Assembly (NCBI GenBank): GCA_030427905.1
Contig: JAUICL010000001.1
Location: 248,001-312,000 of the forward strand
DNA from: Bacteroidia bacterium
Lineage (GTDB): Bacteria; Bacteroidota; Bacteroidia; Flavobacteriales_D; Cryomorphaceae
DNA length: 64,000 nucleotides
Direction: 5' to 3'
In this document: positions 26,993 to 34,959 of the stretch, in pieces
How positions within the stretch are numbered: position 1 is the first letter of the stretch
How the letters are laid out: each line of letters opens with the position of its first letter
Notes under the pieces: generated by a model
What the model saw: only the letters and a program-made list of their open reading frames with translations
Told to the model about the DNA's origin: nothing
The model's database searches: none
Position numbers and translations under genes: made by a program

Positions 26993-27238
26993 ATGGAAGC
27001 TTCAATTATCAAAATAGGAAACTCAAAGGGACTCAGACTGAGCAAAACCATCTTAGATAAATACAATATCAAAGACAAGGTAGAACTCATTCTCGAGAAA
27101 GGCAGAATTATCTTAAAACCAATTGATTCGCCTAGAGATGGATGGGATGATGCCTTTGAGAAAATGAGCACTAACGGCGATGATAAACCGTTGATGAATG
27201 ATTTGTTTGAAGATGAAGAGTTTGACGAATGGAAGTAA
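26993..27238 (+). CDS. mazE: MazE-type antitoxin (AbrB/SpoVT fold)
   Basis: This is an 81-residue antitoxin. The N-terminal swapped-hairpin DNA-binding domain is clear (ASIIKIGNSKGLRLSKTILDKYNI ... VELILEKGRIILKP), and the acidic C-terminal tail (FEDEEFDEW) would wrap around MazF. The ATG at 26993 gives the standard N-terminus; the longer reading adds 14 residues unlike the family. The last 10 bases overlap mazF, as is normal for translationally coupled pairs. MazE and the complex usually repress their own promoter. Confidence 0.88.
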   Translation: MEASIIKIGNSKGLRLSKTILDKYNIKDKVELILEKGRIILKPIDSPRDGWDDAFEKMSTNGDDKPLMNDLFEDEEFDEWK

Positions 27239-27552
27239 AGCAATACGCAATCGTCTTGGTCAACTTAGACCCAACTATTGGAAGTGAAATCAAAAAAACG
27301 CGTCCATGTGCTGTGGTTTCTCCAGATGAGATGAATAGACACCTCCGCACAATTGTGATCGCTCCGCTGACAACAAATTTGAAGAAGTACCCAACCCGAG
27401 TTTCAATGAAGCACAATGGAAAACAAGGGATGATTGCTATTGACCAGATCCGAACAATTGATAAGAAGCGAATTGTCAAAGTATACCAAGAGCTGACCAA
27501 GAAGGAAATTGAGGAATGTAAAAAGGTGATTAAAGAAGCTTTTGTCGATTGA
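27229..27552 (+). CDS. mazF: MazF/PemK-type endoribonuclease toxin
   Basis: This 107-residue toxin cleaves RNA at short specific sequences and is held inactive by the MazE partner encoded just upstream. Family blocks are YAIVLVNLDPTIGSEIKKTRPCAVVSP at the N-terminus, IVIAPLTTN in the middle and GMIAIDQIRTIDKKRIVK, which includes the conserved acidic/Thr-rich strand. Length and overlap with mazE are standard. Nothing suggests inactivation. The RNA target sequence cannot be predicted. Confidence 0.92.
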   Translation: MEVKQYAIVLVNLDPTIGSEIKKTRPCAVVSPDEMNRHLRTIVIAPLTTNLKKYPTRVSMKHNGKQGMIAIDQIRTIDKKRIVKVYQELTKKEIEECKKVIKEAFVD

Positions 27553-27634
27553 TCAGCAATTCTGGACACGCCTTTTTTAAGGCAAATTCTCTTCATTTCT
27601 CCAAAACATACATGCCGGCCTGTATCAACAAACA

Positions 27635-28174
27635 ATGAAAACCACAATCGAAACCGAACGACTCCTTTTGCGAGAAATCACTTTTGAGGACAAGGAAGAT
27701 CTATATGAGCTCCACACGGATCCTGAAGTGCAAAAATGGACCGGTGAAGCCGTGGTTGAATCGATCCAGGAAATCGAAGATGCCATCAGAAGTCGACAAA
27801 AGGATTACAAAGAATACGGATTCGGAAGGTTGGCGGTGATTGAGAAAGGAACAGGAGCTTTTGTCGGTTGGGCTGGTCTAGCTTATCTCCCGGAGTTCGA
27901 CCTGGTGGATCTCGGGTATCGGTTCAAGAAGAAGTTTTGGGGGAATGGCTATGCCACAGAAGCTTCCAAAGCTATCCTTGACTACGGATTTAAGACCCTT
28001 AATCTCGATTCGATTGTTGCCATCGCCATTCCAGAAAACAAGGCTTCAATAAGGGTGATGGAAAAAGTGGGGATGGTTTTTGACAAGATCGCGCCTTATG
28101 ATGATGAGACTCCGGAGGCGGTGTGGTATAAGGCGGAGAAGATAAATTATGAGAAGAGAGAAAAATCTGAGTGA
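27635..28174 (+). CDS. GNAT-family N-acetyltransferase (RimJ/RimL-like)
   Basis: This is a 179-residue acetyl-CoA-dependent acetyltransferase. It opens with the RimJ/L-type pattern TERLLLREITFEDKEDLYELHTDPEVQKW, followed by the acetyl-CoA-binding region YRFKKKFWGNGYATEASKAILDYGF (motif A) and AIAIPENKASIRVMEKVGM (motif B). The target could be a ribosomal protein N-terminus, an amino acid or a small toxin; the sequence does not decide. It lies between two toxin-antitoxin pairs and is read alone. Confidence 0.88.
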   Translation: MKTTIETERLLLREITFEDKEDLYELHTDPEVQKWTGEAVVESIQEIEDAIRSRQKDYKEYGFGRLAVIEKGTGAFVGWAGLAYLPEFDLVDLGYRFKKKFWGNGYATEASKAILDYGFKTLNLDSIVAIAIPENKASIRVMEKVGMVFDKIAPYDDETPEAVWYKAEKINYEKREKSE

Positions 28175-28220
28175 GCTTATTGCTAATCATTTCTCTGATT
28201 CAAGACTTCACTTTTAAACT

Positions 28221-28242
28221 ATACCAAGAATTGGTATATTTG
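28221..28242 (+). promoter_or_regulatory. parDE promoter with overlapping inverted repeat
   Basis: A 7-bp inverted repeat with a 3-base spacer, ATACCAA-GAA-TTGGTAT (28221-28237), overlaps a consensus -7 box TATATTTG (28235-28242), 16 bases before the parD ATG. This is the expected arrangement for antitoxin autorepression. Binding is inferred. Confidence 0.55.
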
Positions 28243-28258
28243 GAAAAAAGGTGTCAGA

Positions 28259-28513
28259 ATGGGAAAGAACACATCCATATTACTCGGTGATTATTTCAAC
28301 TCGTTTATCGAAAAGCAGATTAAATCGGGGAAATACTCTTCGGCTAGTGAAGTGGTGCGAGCTGCTTTGAGGCTATTTGAAGAAGAAGAGACTAAGAAAC
28401 TAGCCCTGATCAATGAATTGAAAAAGGGCGAAGAATCTGGGCTTGCACCGGATTTCGACCGAAACAATTTCCTCAATGATCTTCATGCAAAGTATTCGAA
28501 CAATCAGAAATGA
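28259..28513 (+). CDS. parD: ParD-type antitoxin (ribbon-helix-helix)
   Basis: This 84-residue protein begins with the ParD/CC2985 pattern NTSILLGDYFNSFIEKQIKSGKYSSASEVVRAALRLFEEEE, a ribbon-helix-helix DNA-binding domain, followed by a helical tail that would bind the toxin. The stop region overlaps the parE start by 4 bases (ATGA). An inverted repeat on the promoter fits autorepression by ParD or the ParD-ParE complex. Confidence 0.92.
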   Translation: MGKNTSILLGDYFNSFIEKQIKSGKYSSASEVVRAALRLFEEEETKKLALINELKKGEESGLAPDFDRNNFLNDLHAKYSNNQK

Positions 28514-28806
28514 CGTTCAAGATAAGCCATGAAGCGAAGAACGATTTAGAGGCAATTTGGCTCTATACCTTCGAAAATTGGTCTCCAGCGCAAGCTGACA
28601 AATACATTAACATGATTTTTGATGAGATCGAGTTTCTGGCCCAAAACCCTTATTCAGGGAAGAATTACGATGAAATAAGAACTGGATACTATCGATCCCG
28701 AGTCAATTCCCACTTCATATTCTACAAGATAAACTCCCAGAATGATGAAATAGAGGTCATCCGAGTCCTTCATCAAAAAATGCAAATAGATGCGCATTTG
28801 AGTTAG
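28510..28806 (+). CDS. parE: ParE/RelE-family toxin
   Basis: This 98-residue toxin belongs to the RelE/ParE fold: SHEAKNDLEAIWLYTFENWSPAQADKYINMIFDEIEFLAQNP at the N-terminus, then YRSRVNSHFIFYKI and EIEVIRVLHQKMQID at the C-terminus, the last being the typical ParE ending. ParE members inhibit DNA gyrase while RelE members cleave mRNA on the ribosome. The N-terminal helices and the ending here favour ParE. It overlaps parD by 4 bases. No frameshift or truncation is seen. Confidence 0.92.
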   Translation: MTFKISHEAKNDLEAIWLYTFENWSPAQADKYINMIFDEIEFLAQNPYSGKNYDEIRTGYYRSRVNSHFIFYKINSQNDEIEVIRVLHQKMQIDAHLS

Positions 28807-28840
28807 GGATGTAGCCGGATACCATATGAGTATATCACTC

Positions 28841-28870
28841 TCATTTTCCTATATTTGAGAAAGGTGAAGC
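28841..28870 (+). promoter_or_regulatory. promoter-like repeat element with consensus -7 box
   Basis: TCATTTT, then TATATTTG (28850-28857, exact TAnnTTTG), then AGAAAGG: a diverged copy of the motif at 23219, 23829 and 25811. It lies about 90 bases before the next gene. Confidence 0.4.
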
Positions 28871-28947
28871 AGAGTGGGAAGGAAATTGGGTGGAGTAAGA
28901 GCTTGTTTCGACTCGAAGCAGAATCCTAAAAACTCAACCTAACGAAA

Positions 28948-29427
28948 ATGGAATTCAAAGAAGAACAAAAGTTTACGCAGTGGTGGCTTTGGCTTATCCT
29001 GATCCCACTCGGTGTGCTGCCGGTTGTTGGAGCATACTTTCAAATTGTGCGTGCCGAACCAATAGGCGACAATGCCATTTCCGACAAGTTACTCCTTGCT
29101 ATGGCAATCATTATGCTATTGGTAGTGGTCCTGTTTCTAGTGATGAAACTAAAAACAAGAGTTGACGACACCGAAATTCAAATGCGCTTTTTCCCTTTTC
29201 TGAGTAAGAAAACCAAATGGACCGATGTCAAAAAGGCGGAGGTGATCAACTACGGGTTTGTAGGCGGGTGGGGCATTAGGCTTTGGACCCGATATGGAAC
29301 GGTGTACAACATTAAAGGGAATAAAGGCTTGGCAATCGAGCTGCTGAACGGGAAAAAATTCTTGATCGGAACTCAGAAGGAAGCCGAACTGGATGAGATT
29401 GTGAAAAGGGTTGGTGGACAGAAGTGA
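28948..29427 (+). CDS. two-helix membrane protein with PH-like domain
   Basis: This 159-residue protein has an N-terminal Trp-rich helix (WWLWLILIPLGVLPVVGAYF) and a second helix (LLLAMAIIMLLVVVLFLVM), followed by a strand-rich cytoplasmic part (DDTEIQMRFFPFLSKKTKWTDVKKAEVINYGF ... YNIKGNKGLAIELLNGKKFLIGTQ). The latter resembles bacterial PH-like or DUF6141-type proteins of Bacteroidota. The function is unknown. Its plan is similar to the protein at 24026, though the two share no clear sequence. It is followed after 26 bases by the haem protein gene. Confidence 0.75.
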   Translation: MEFKEEQKFTQWWLWLILIPLGVLPVVGAYFQIVRAEPIGDNAISDKLLLAMAIIMLLVVVLFLVMKLKTRVDDTEIQMRFFPFLSKKTKWTDVKKAEVINYGFVGGWGIRLWTRYGTVYNIKGNKGLAIELLNGKKFLIGTQKEAELDEIVKRVGGQK

Positions 29428-29453
29428 TCGATCAATAAATCAAACTAAACACA

Positions 29454-30128
29454 ATGATGCATCCTAAGCCCCTTGTCTCCTTTCTTGCCATAATTCTTAT
29501 CGTCTGTCTCGGGTTCGCAGTTTTCCCAGACCATGAAGAAAAGCTACTTAACATTGCAAAGGAGTATAGGTCTTACAAACGGAACATTGCTGCCGAGCTC
29601 GTCATAACCGATAGTGCTAGGTACGAATGGACCGTGACTATGTGCATTAAGTTGAGTGATGAAAAGATGGGGTTTCATGTCAAAATGGATAGCACTTTTT
29701 TCAGTAAATCAAAGGCGGCCGTAAGCCCACATGGCGATAAGCTGTACCAGCTCTTTATTAAAAACAAGCCAGCTTATGATGAAATACAAACTGATCAGCC
29801 CATTGGCCAAACACTGGTAAAAGAAACCTGGAATGTTCAACAAGTAAACATTGACAGCCTAACACATTACCTTGATGCTGTCCAAAGCGAAAATGACAGC
29901 AATTGGTATAGGCCAGTGAGTGTGGCTGAACTCTTTATCATGTTTAAGGAAGAGCCAAGTCAAAAGAATGACCAGGGCTGGGTCTATGGAATTGTTGACT
30001 TAAAAAATGAATCAGAGCCCAAGATTTTGAGCCAAGGCAATATTAGCAGCTGTATTTCTTGTCATAAGGATACGAAGTATGATAGGTTATTTGGGAATCC
30101 AGAGATAAATCAGGATTCAGAGAGATGA
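29454..30128 (+). CDS. exported protein with one c-type haem motif (cytochrome P460/DUF3365-like)
   Basis: This 224-residue protein has an N-terminal signal or anchor segment (about 5-24, LVSFLAIILIVCLGFAVF). A single CxxCH haem c site is at residues 200-204 (CISCH) near the C-terminus, in the order expected for cytochrome P460-like domains (KEEPSQKNDQGWVYGIVD ... ISSCISCHKDTKYDRLFG). The middle carries a strand-rich region. It would act in the periplasm, perhaps as an electron carrier or redox sensor; the partner is unknown. Its 3' end overlaps the convergent metal-transporter permease gene by 19 bases. Confidence 0.7.
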   Translation: MMHPKPLVSFLAIILIVCLGFAVFPDHEEKLLNIAKEYRSYKRNIAAELVITDSARYEWTVTMCIKLSDEKMGFHVKMDSTFFSKSKAAVSPHGDKLYQLFIKNKPAYDEIQTDQPIGQTLVKETWNVQQVNIDSLTHYLDAVQSENDSNWYRPVSVAELFIMFKEEPSQKNDQGWVYGIVDLKNESEPKILSQGNISSCISCHKDTKYDRLFGNPEINQDSER

Positions 30129-30982
30129 ACCCTTTTCCTTAGCTTCTTGCCCACAAGGCTATATCCAAACACCAAGGCAAAAAAAATCCCCGAGAAAACG
30201 GCCATAGACGCCGAAATGGAAGCGCTCCAGAGATCGGCTAGCAGATAGCCCCCAACTGCCGAAAGCGTTCCTAAAACCACTGTAGAAGCAATCATCGTTT
30301 CGAGTCGTTTGCTGATAAGATAGGCCGTAGCGGGTGGCACGACCAAAAAGGCTACAACCAAAATAGCTCCCACCGAATTAAAACTCAAAACCACCGTGAG
30401 CGATACCGCCCCCATCAAGAGGTAATTCCATGCCCCCGTGTTCAACCCAATCGACGAAGCATATCCGGTGTCGAAAGAGGTCAAAAACAAGCCCCGATAT
30501 CCCAGTGCAACGACTAATGCAATAACGAGCATATTGATGCTTCCCATCCATACAGGAGCTGGTCCGAGAGAGTTTTCTCCTAAAAAGAACAGATCAAACG
30601 GCACGTAGGCGATGTCGCCGTAGAGCACACACTCCTGGTCTATATCGACATTGCCAGAGAAAAGACTAACCAAAATGACCCCGATAGCGAATAGCCAAGT
30701 AAAAGTCACCCCGATAGATGCATCGGACTGTACTCGGGCCTTGCGATGAAGAAACTCGATAAAGAAAGTGGTGATGATCCCAAAGACAGCCGCTCCCAAC
30801 ATCATCCAGATCGATGAGCGCGAATCGGTGAGCAGGTATGCGATCACGATACCCGGCAGTACGGCGTGCGATATGGCATCACCCACCATGGCCGACTTAC
30901 GGAGTACGAGAAATACGCCGAGGAGTCCGCAGTTTACAGCGACCAATATTCCCGTTATGACTATCCAAAAATCAGGACTCAT
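30110..30982 (-). CDS. metal ABC transporter permease (TroD/ZnuB/MntB family)
   Basis: This 290-residue inner-membrane permease of the cluster-9 Zn/Mn/Fe importers is highly hydrophobic with seven to eight helices. It carries the family stretches VFLVLRKSAMVGDAISHAVLPGIVIAYLL near the N-terminus and FNSVGAILVVAFLVVPPATAYLI before the last helices. It overlaps the upstream permease gene by 11 bases and so belongs to the same operon; it is the last gene. The metal is most likely Mn or Zn, not decided by the sequence. Confidence 0.92.
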   Translation of the reverse strand: MSPDFWIVITGILVAVNCGLLGVFLVLRKSAMVGDAISHAVLPGIVIAYLLTDSRSSIWMMLGAAVFGIITTFFIEFLHRKARVQSDASIGVTFTWLFAIGVILVSLFSGNVDIDQECVLYGDIAYVPFDLFFLGENSLGPAPVWMGSINMLVIALVVALGYRGLFLTSFDTGYASSIGLNTGAWNYLLMGAVSLTVVLSFNSVGAILVVAFLVVPPATAYLISKRLETMIASTVVLGTLSAVGGYLLADLWSASISASMAVFSGIFFALVFGYSLVGKKLRKRVHLSES

Positions 30983-32246
30983 AGCTCTTCATTTCTTTAA
31001 CACCGGGTATCTCCGATGAGTGCGGATCCATTTCCGGGTAGTCCAATTCCTTGAGTAGGGCCTGTTCCAATTCTGGTGTGATAATGTGCTCAATGGCTTC
31101 AGCGTCTTGGTGAACGTGGTCTTCGGCGATATTCATCCGCTCACTCAAGTACAGCTCCCAAAGTCGGTGGAGTCTGACTATTCTCGCTCCTTCGCGCTGG
31201 CCATCATCAGTCAGCCCGACATGACCTTGATTCGTGAAGATGAGTCCACCAGAAACCAAGCGCTTGATGGCTCCTTCCAGTTGTTTTCCGCCCCATTGGC
31301 GCTCAGCCGATAAAACTCCTAATCCAATCCCCTTTTCACTTCCACTCATATGGTAAAGATGTTTTACGACGTTTTCGTCCATAATCTTTCGCTGGTGGGC
31401 AATGCGTCGGAAGTGACGATGAACGATTCCTTTCTTTGGCGCAAAGGCAAAGGTGGAGAGAGCAAAAAAGCTCAGCACCACCACAATCCATGGCCCCGTA
31501 GGCATCGATGGGGTGAGGTATGAAATGTAAACGCCTATGATAGCCGACAGCACGCCAATCACCACTGCAATGGCCAGCATATGGTGCATGCGTGCGGATA
31601 GAAATCGGGCTGTGGCAGCAGGTGTAATAATCAGCGCGGCCATCAAAACCACACCGACAGCTTGTATTCCGCTAGCGATGGCAAGGACTGTCAAGACACT
31701 CAGTCCAAAGCGCAGGAGACGAATGGGCAATCCAGATGATTCGGCAAACTCCTGATCGAAGGCGTAGAGTTTGAGATAGGGGTAAAAAAGTGCGACCAGA
31801 CCAACGATGATCAGATCGACCGAGACGAATAAGTAGATATCTCGGGGAAGCATAGACGCCGCCTTACCGAAAAGAAAGGCATCGAGTCCAGATTGGTTGC
31901 CAAAATCGCCTTGCTGGATGTGCGTGAGCAAAACTACGCCTGCGGCAAAGAAAACGCTTAAAACAAGTGCTATGGCCGTATCTGACTTGATCTTGGAGTA
32001 CTTTTTAATCATTTGAATGGACCACATCGAAACCAGACCAGCAATGATCGCCCCAGGAAACAGCACGTAGAGCTTTTTCTCTTCTGTGAGAAGAAAAGCC
32101 AATGCTACACCCGGCAAGAGCGCATGTGCAATGGCGTCGCCAACGAGCGCTTCCTTACGGAGATAGGAGAAGGTACCGACAATGCTCGCTCCTGCTCCGA
32201 TCAGCGCACAGCCGATCAACACCCATATGAGATTGGAATCCATCAA
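30972..32246 (-). CDS. metal ABC transporter permease fused to a DtxR/MntR-like domain
   Basis: Residues 1-275 form a complete cluster-9 permease (LRKEALVGDAIAHALLPGVALAFLL; GIQAVGVVLMAALIITPAATARFL). After a short linker (FAPKKGIVHRHFRR), residues ~285-424 match the winged helix and dimerisation/metal domain of DtxR/MntR repressors: LTDDGQREGARIVRLHRLWELYL and HQDAEAIEHIITPELEQALL, ending near SSEIPG. By manual alignment to MntR, the ligands His77, Glu99, Glu102 and His103 are kept, but Glu11 seems to be Lys. This gene overlaps the ATPase gene by 4 bases and the second permease gene by 11. A membrane-tethered metal sensor is plausible. Confidence 0.88.
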   Translation of the reverse strand: MMDSNLIWVLIGCALIGAGASIVGTFSYLRKEALVGDAIAHALLPGVALAFLLTEEKKLYVLFPGAIIAGLVSMWSIQMIKKYSKIKSDTAIALVLSVFFAAGVVLLTHIQQGDFGNQSGLDAFLFGKAASMLPRDIYLFVSVDLIIVGLVALFYPYLKLYAFDQEFAESSGLPIRLLRFGLSVLTVLAIASGIQAVGVVLMAALIITPAATARFLSARMHHMLAIAVVIGVLSAIIGVYISYLTPSMPTGPWIVVVLSFFALSTFAFAPKKGIVHRHFRRIAHQRKIMDENVVKHLYHMSGSEKGIGLGVLSAERQWGGKQLEGAIKRLVSGGLIFTNQGHVGLTDDGQREGARIVRLHRLWELYLSERMNIAEDHVHQDAEAIEHIITPELEQALLKELDYPEMDPHSSEIPGVKEMKSYES

Positions 32247-33025
32247 TCGCGCATCTCCTTTTCTCGAACTGGGAACTCCTGCGACTTCACCAAGTGGGCT
32301 ATTTGAGTCAGCAAGTTGAGCTTACCGCCATACGTTTGCCGAAGGTTGGCTTCGGTAAGGGTTTCCACCAAAGGGCCCGATGCTACGAGGCGCGTGTTAA
32401 GCATGACCACCCAATCAAAAAATTCTAAGGCTGTATGAAGGTCGTGATGCACGAGCACAACGGTCTTTCCTTCGTCACGCATTTCTTTGAGCAAGGCTAC
32501 GATAGCCGCTTCGCTGGCCGCATCAATACCGACAAATGGCTCATCCATCAAGTATATCTCAGCTTGCTGTGCCAATGAACGGGCGATAAAAACCCGCTGT
32601 TGCTGACCGCCGCTGAGCTCTGATATCTGACGATTTTTGTACTCCAACATCCCTACTCGCTTGAGGGCGTCGCGGGCTATATCCCGATCCAGCTTACTGA
32701 GCCGGCCAAATAGTTTTCCCTTTTTGTACCGACCCATCTGCACGACGTCCATAGCCGTAGCGGGAAAATCCCAATCGACAGATTGGCGCTGTGGGACATA
32801 GCTCACCCTATTGCGCACATCGTCGAGCGGCTTGTCAAAGAGCTTCACAAATCCACTGTCGATGGGCAAAATACCCATGATGGACTTGAGCAAAGTGGTT
32901 TTTCCAGAGCCGTTTGGCCCGATGATACCAACCAGTTTTCCAGTGGGAATTTCGAAATCGACATCCCACAATACCGGATGACGGTCGTAACTCGCCGTCA
33001 AGTTGTGTACTTCTATTGCGGTCAT
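32243..33025 (-). CDS. metal ABC transporter ATP-binding protein
   Basis: This 260-residue ATPase drives the Mn/Zn/Fe importer. All motors are intact: Walker A GPNGSGKTT, the ABC signature LSGGQQQR, Walker B IYLMDEPFVGID, and the switch His in VLVHHDLHTA. The family-specific VSYVPQRQSVDWDFPATAMDVV supports the Mn/Zn branch. It overlaps the binding-protein gene by 4 bases upstream and the fused permease by 4 bases downstream. Confidence 0.95.
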   Translation of the reverse strand: MTAIEVHNLTASYDRHPVLWDVDFEIPTGKLVGIIGPNGSGKTTLLKSIMGILPIDSGFVKLFDKPLDDVRNRVSYVPQRQSVDWDFPATAMDVVQMGRYKKGKLFGRLSKLDRDIARDALKRVGMLEYKNRQISELSGGQQQRVFIARSLAQQAEIYLMDEPFVGIDAASEAAIVALLKEMRDEGKTVVLVHHDLHTALEFFDWVVMLNTRLVASGPLVETLTEANLRQTYGGKLNLLTQIAHLVKSQEFPVREKEMRD

Positions 33026-33909
33026 CTTAATGCGTTTACTATTGTGTTGACATTGTGCTGAACCATCCCGATGTACGACTCGGCTCCGCTCCCTCGTGGG
33101 CCCAGCGCATCAGAGTACAAGGTACCACCGATCGATACATCGATGTTGCGCTTTTGAGCACCAGCCACTACCGCTTCAATAGATCTCGATGAAATAGATG
33201 ATTCTACAAAGACTGCCTTGATGCCTTGAGCCTCGATCAAATCGACCATATTGGTCACGTCTCTGATTCCATATTCGGCCACGGTAGAAATCCCCTGCAA
33301 GCCGATGACTTCGATGCCATAGGCTTCACCGAAATAGGCAAAGGCATCGTGGGCCGTGAGCAATACGCGGTTTTCTTCTGATACTCCAGAAATCTCCTCG
33401 CCTACCCATGTATCGAGATTGTTCAGATCATCTTTGTACGACGCGTATCCGGGAGTGGAAATGGATTCTTTATTCAAAGCTTCAACGACATAATCCAAAC
33501 CATTTACCCAGAGTTCTACATCAAACCAAAGGTGGGGATCGGGAATTTGTTTGGCCTCATCACCATAGAGCAAAAACTGTTCTTCGATTCCTTCACCCAG
33601 GAAAATGACGGGTTTTGTCCGACCAATCTTTTCGAGAATGTCTTGCATCCTACCTTCCAGGTGGAGACCATTGGCCACTATGATATCGGCCGACGATAGG
33701 TGATCGAGACTCGATTTGGTGGGCTTGAATAAATGGGGATCTGTTCCTGGTCCCATCAATGACACGACTTGAACTGTGGTGTCAACCACGTTGGCAAGAG
33801 CATCTCCGATCATGCCCGTGGTACATACGATCTTGACTTTTTCGGGCTTCGGATCAGCAGCCTGACAACCCATTAGGATAAGTCCTAAAAAAACAATGTG
33901 CTTCAACAT
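33022..33909 (-). CDS. metal ABC transporter substrate-binding lipoprotein (TroA/MntA/ZnuA family)
   Basis: This 295-residue binding protein captures divalent metal outside the inner membrane. The start at 33909 gives a lipoprotein signal peptide with lipobox LILMGC. Metal ligands of cluster A-I proteins are visible: His in GPGTDPHLFKPT, His in PDPHLWFDVELW, Glu or His in LLTAHDAFAYFGEAYG, and Glu/Asp in FVESSISSRSIEA with Asp in GTLYSDALG. The pattern fits Mn or Zn. It is the first gene of the four-gene import operon, and a palindromic operator candidate lies 24 bases before the ATG. Confidence 0.93.
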   Translation of the reverse strand: MLKHIVFLGLILMGCQAADPKPEKVKIVCTTGMIGDALANVVDTTVQVVSLMGPGTDPHLFKPTKSSLDHLSSADIIVANGLHLEGRMQDILEKIGRTKPVIFLGEGIEEQFLLYGDEAKQIPDPHLWFDVELWVNGLDYVVEALNKESISTPGYASYKDDLNNLDTWVGEEISGVSEENRVLLTAHDAFAYFGEAYGIEVIGLQGISTVAEYGIRDVTNMVDLIEAQGIKAVFVESSISSRSIEAVVAGAQKRNIDVSIGGTLYSDALGPRGSGAESYIGMVQHNVNTIVNALR

Positions 33910-33932
33910 ATGAAGCACAAAGTTCGGCAATT

Positions 33933-33946
33933 TTAGATTAATCTAA
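33933..33946. promoter_or_regulatory. palindromic DtxR/MntR-type operator candidate
   Basis: TTAGATTAATCTAA is a perfect 14-base palindrome, 24 bases before the binding-protein ATG. It resembles TTAGG-type half-sites of DtxR/MntR family operators. It is not followed by a T run, so a terminator for the upstream SprF-like gene is unlikely. The fused DtxR-like domain of this operon or a separate MntR could bind it. Confidence 0.5.
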
Positions 33947-33964
33947 TAATATGGTTAGACAGCC

Positions 33965-34957
33965 TTAATAAATGGCTCTCGATGTTCTGCGGCCTGGCCG
34001 GTAAATTACAGTAAACTCCAGAGCTCCCCGATTCTTCGAATAGTCGCTCAGAGCAGACGTATTCACATCGTAACTGATTCTGAAAATATTGGAATTGTGA
34101 CGTACCCCTGCCGTGATTATTGCCGCGTCTTCTGTGCGGTAGCCAAGGCCAAAGATCACCTGATACTGGGTACCGGAAACCTCGTAGTGAGCCAGGGCGT
34201 TGATCAAGAACTGTTGAGACTCGCGCTGCATCATCCACGTAACCGAAGGGTCGAGTAACAAGTGGCGATCGAGCTCTATTCTCGCCCCCAAATTACCCAT
34301 CCAGCGCATAGGTAGATTCGACTTTTTCTCTCCGATAAAGGCTTCGTTTGGGGTCGTCACGTGGAAAACCGCAAAGTCGGCGAAGGGGTTGATTCGCTTT
34401 CTTCGATCAGTAGACTTATACGACACACCGATATTGGCATCGATCATAAACCGCGATGTCTTGTCGAAATACTCTTGGCTTGGCAAGTCGCCATCGTAGT
34501 TGTATCCATCAAACTGCGTATCGAAAATCAGTCCTTGGGTATTGATTCGCTTGTTGATCACTCCAAGTTGAATACCCGTCGAAATGATGTACTTCGTTTG
34601 GTTTGGATCCGTAATTTGATAGGCGCCAGACAAGAGAAAATTGGTAGAGCTAATCACGTTGGCTTCATCGGTATTGACAAAGACCGCCCCTACTCCCATC
34701 CGATCGTTTACGGCCATGTCGAATGACCCCATAAACGTGTTGAAGCTGGTAGCGAGCGAGCTCCACTGGCTGCGGTAAAGTGCGTTGATCCGAAGATCGG
34801 TGTACTTCAGCATACCTGTATTGGCCGGGTTAAACATCACAGGAGCGGCATCGTATTGAGATACCTGCGCGTCCTGTGCTTTTCCTTCTTTCCTTAATCC
34901 GACTACCGCCAGGGCAATCAAACCAACCATTGAAATCTGCTTTATCATCTTCTTCAT
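33965..34957 (-). CDS. PorP/SprF-family outer-membrane protein
   Basis: This 330-residue member of the type IX secretion-associated PorP/SprF family is made after a signal segment. The N-terminal motif QYDAAPVMFNPANTGM is diagnostic, followed by YRSQWSSLATSFNTF and a barrel-like pattern to the end (ITAGVRHNSNIFRISYDVNTS). In Flavobacterium, SprF is needed to export the giant adhesin SprB encoded next to it. Here it starts 2 bases after the stop of the 18.5-kb repeat-protein gene, the same order. It probably assists surface delivery of that protein. Confidence 0.93.
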   Translation of the reverse strand: MKKMIKQISMVGLIALAVVGLRKEGKAQDAQVSQYDAAPVMFNPANTGMLKYTDLRINALYRSQWSSLATSFNTFMGSFDMAVNDRMGVGAVFVNTDEANVISSTNFLLSGAYQITDPNQTKYIISTGIQLGVINKRINTQGLIFDTQFDGYNYDGDLPSQEYFDKTSRFMIDANIGVSYKSTDRRKRINPFADFAVFHVTTPNEAFIGEKKSNLPMRWMGNLGARIELDRHLLLDPSVTWMMQRESQQFLINALAHYEVSGTQYQVIFGLGYRTEDAAIITAGVRHNSNIFRISYDVNTSALSDYSKNRGALEFTVIYRPGRRTSRAIY

Positions 34958-34959
34958 GG

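Noticed and set aside
27570-27583. GCCTT-TTTT-AAGGC hairpin after mazF as a terminator
   Set aside because: Five-base-pair stem with no following T run; too weak.
33933-33946. Palindrome as terminator of the SprF-like gene
   Set aside because: No T run on the minus strand after the stem; its position before the next operon favours an operator.
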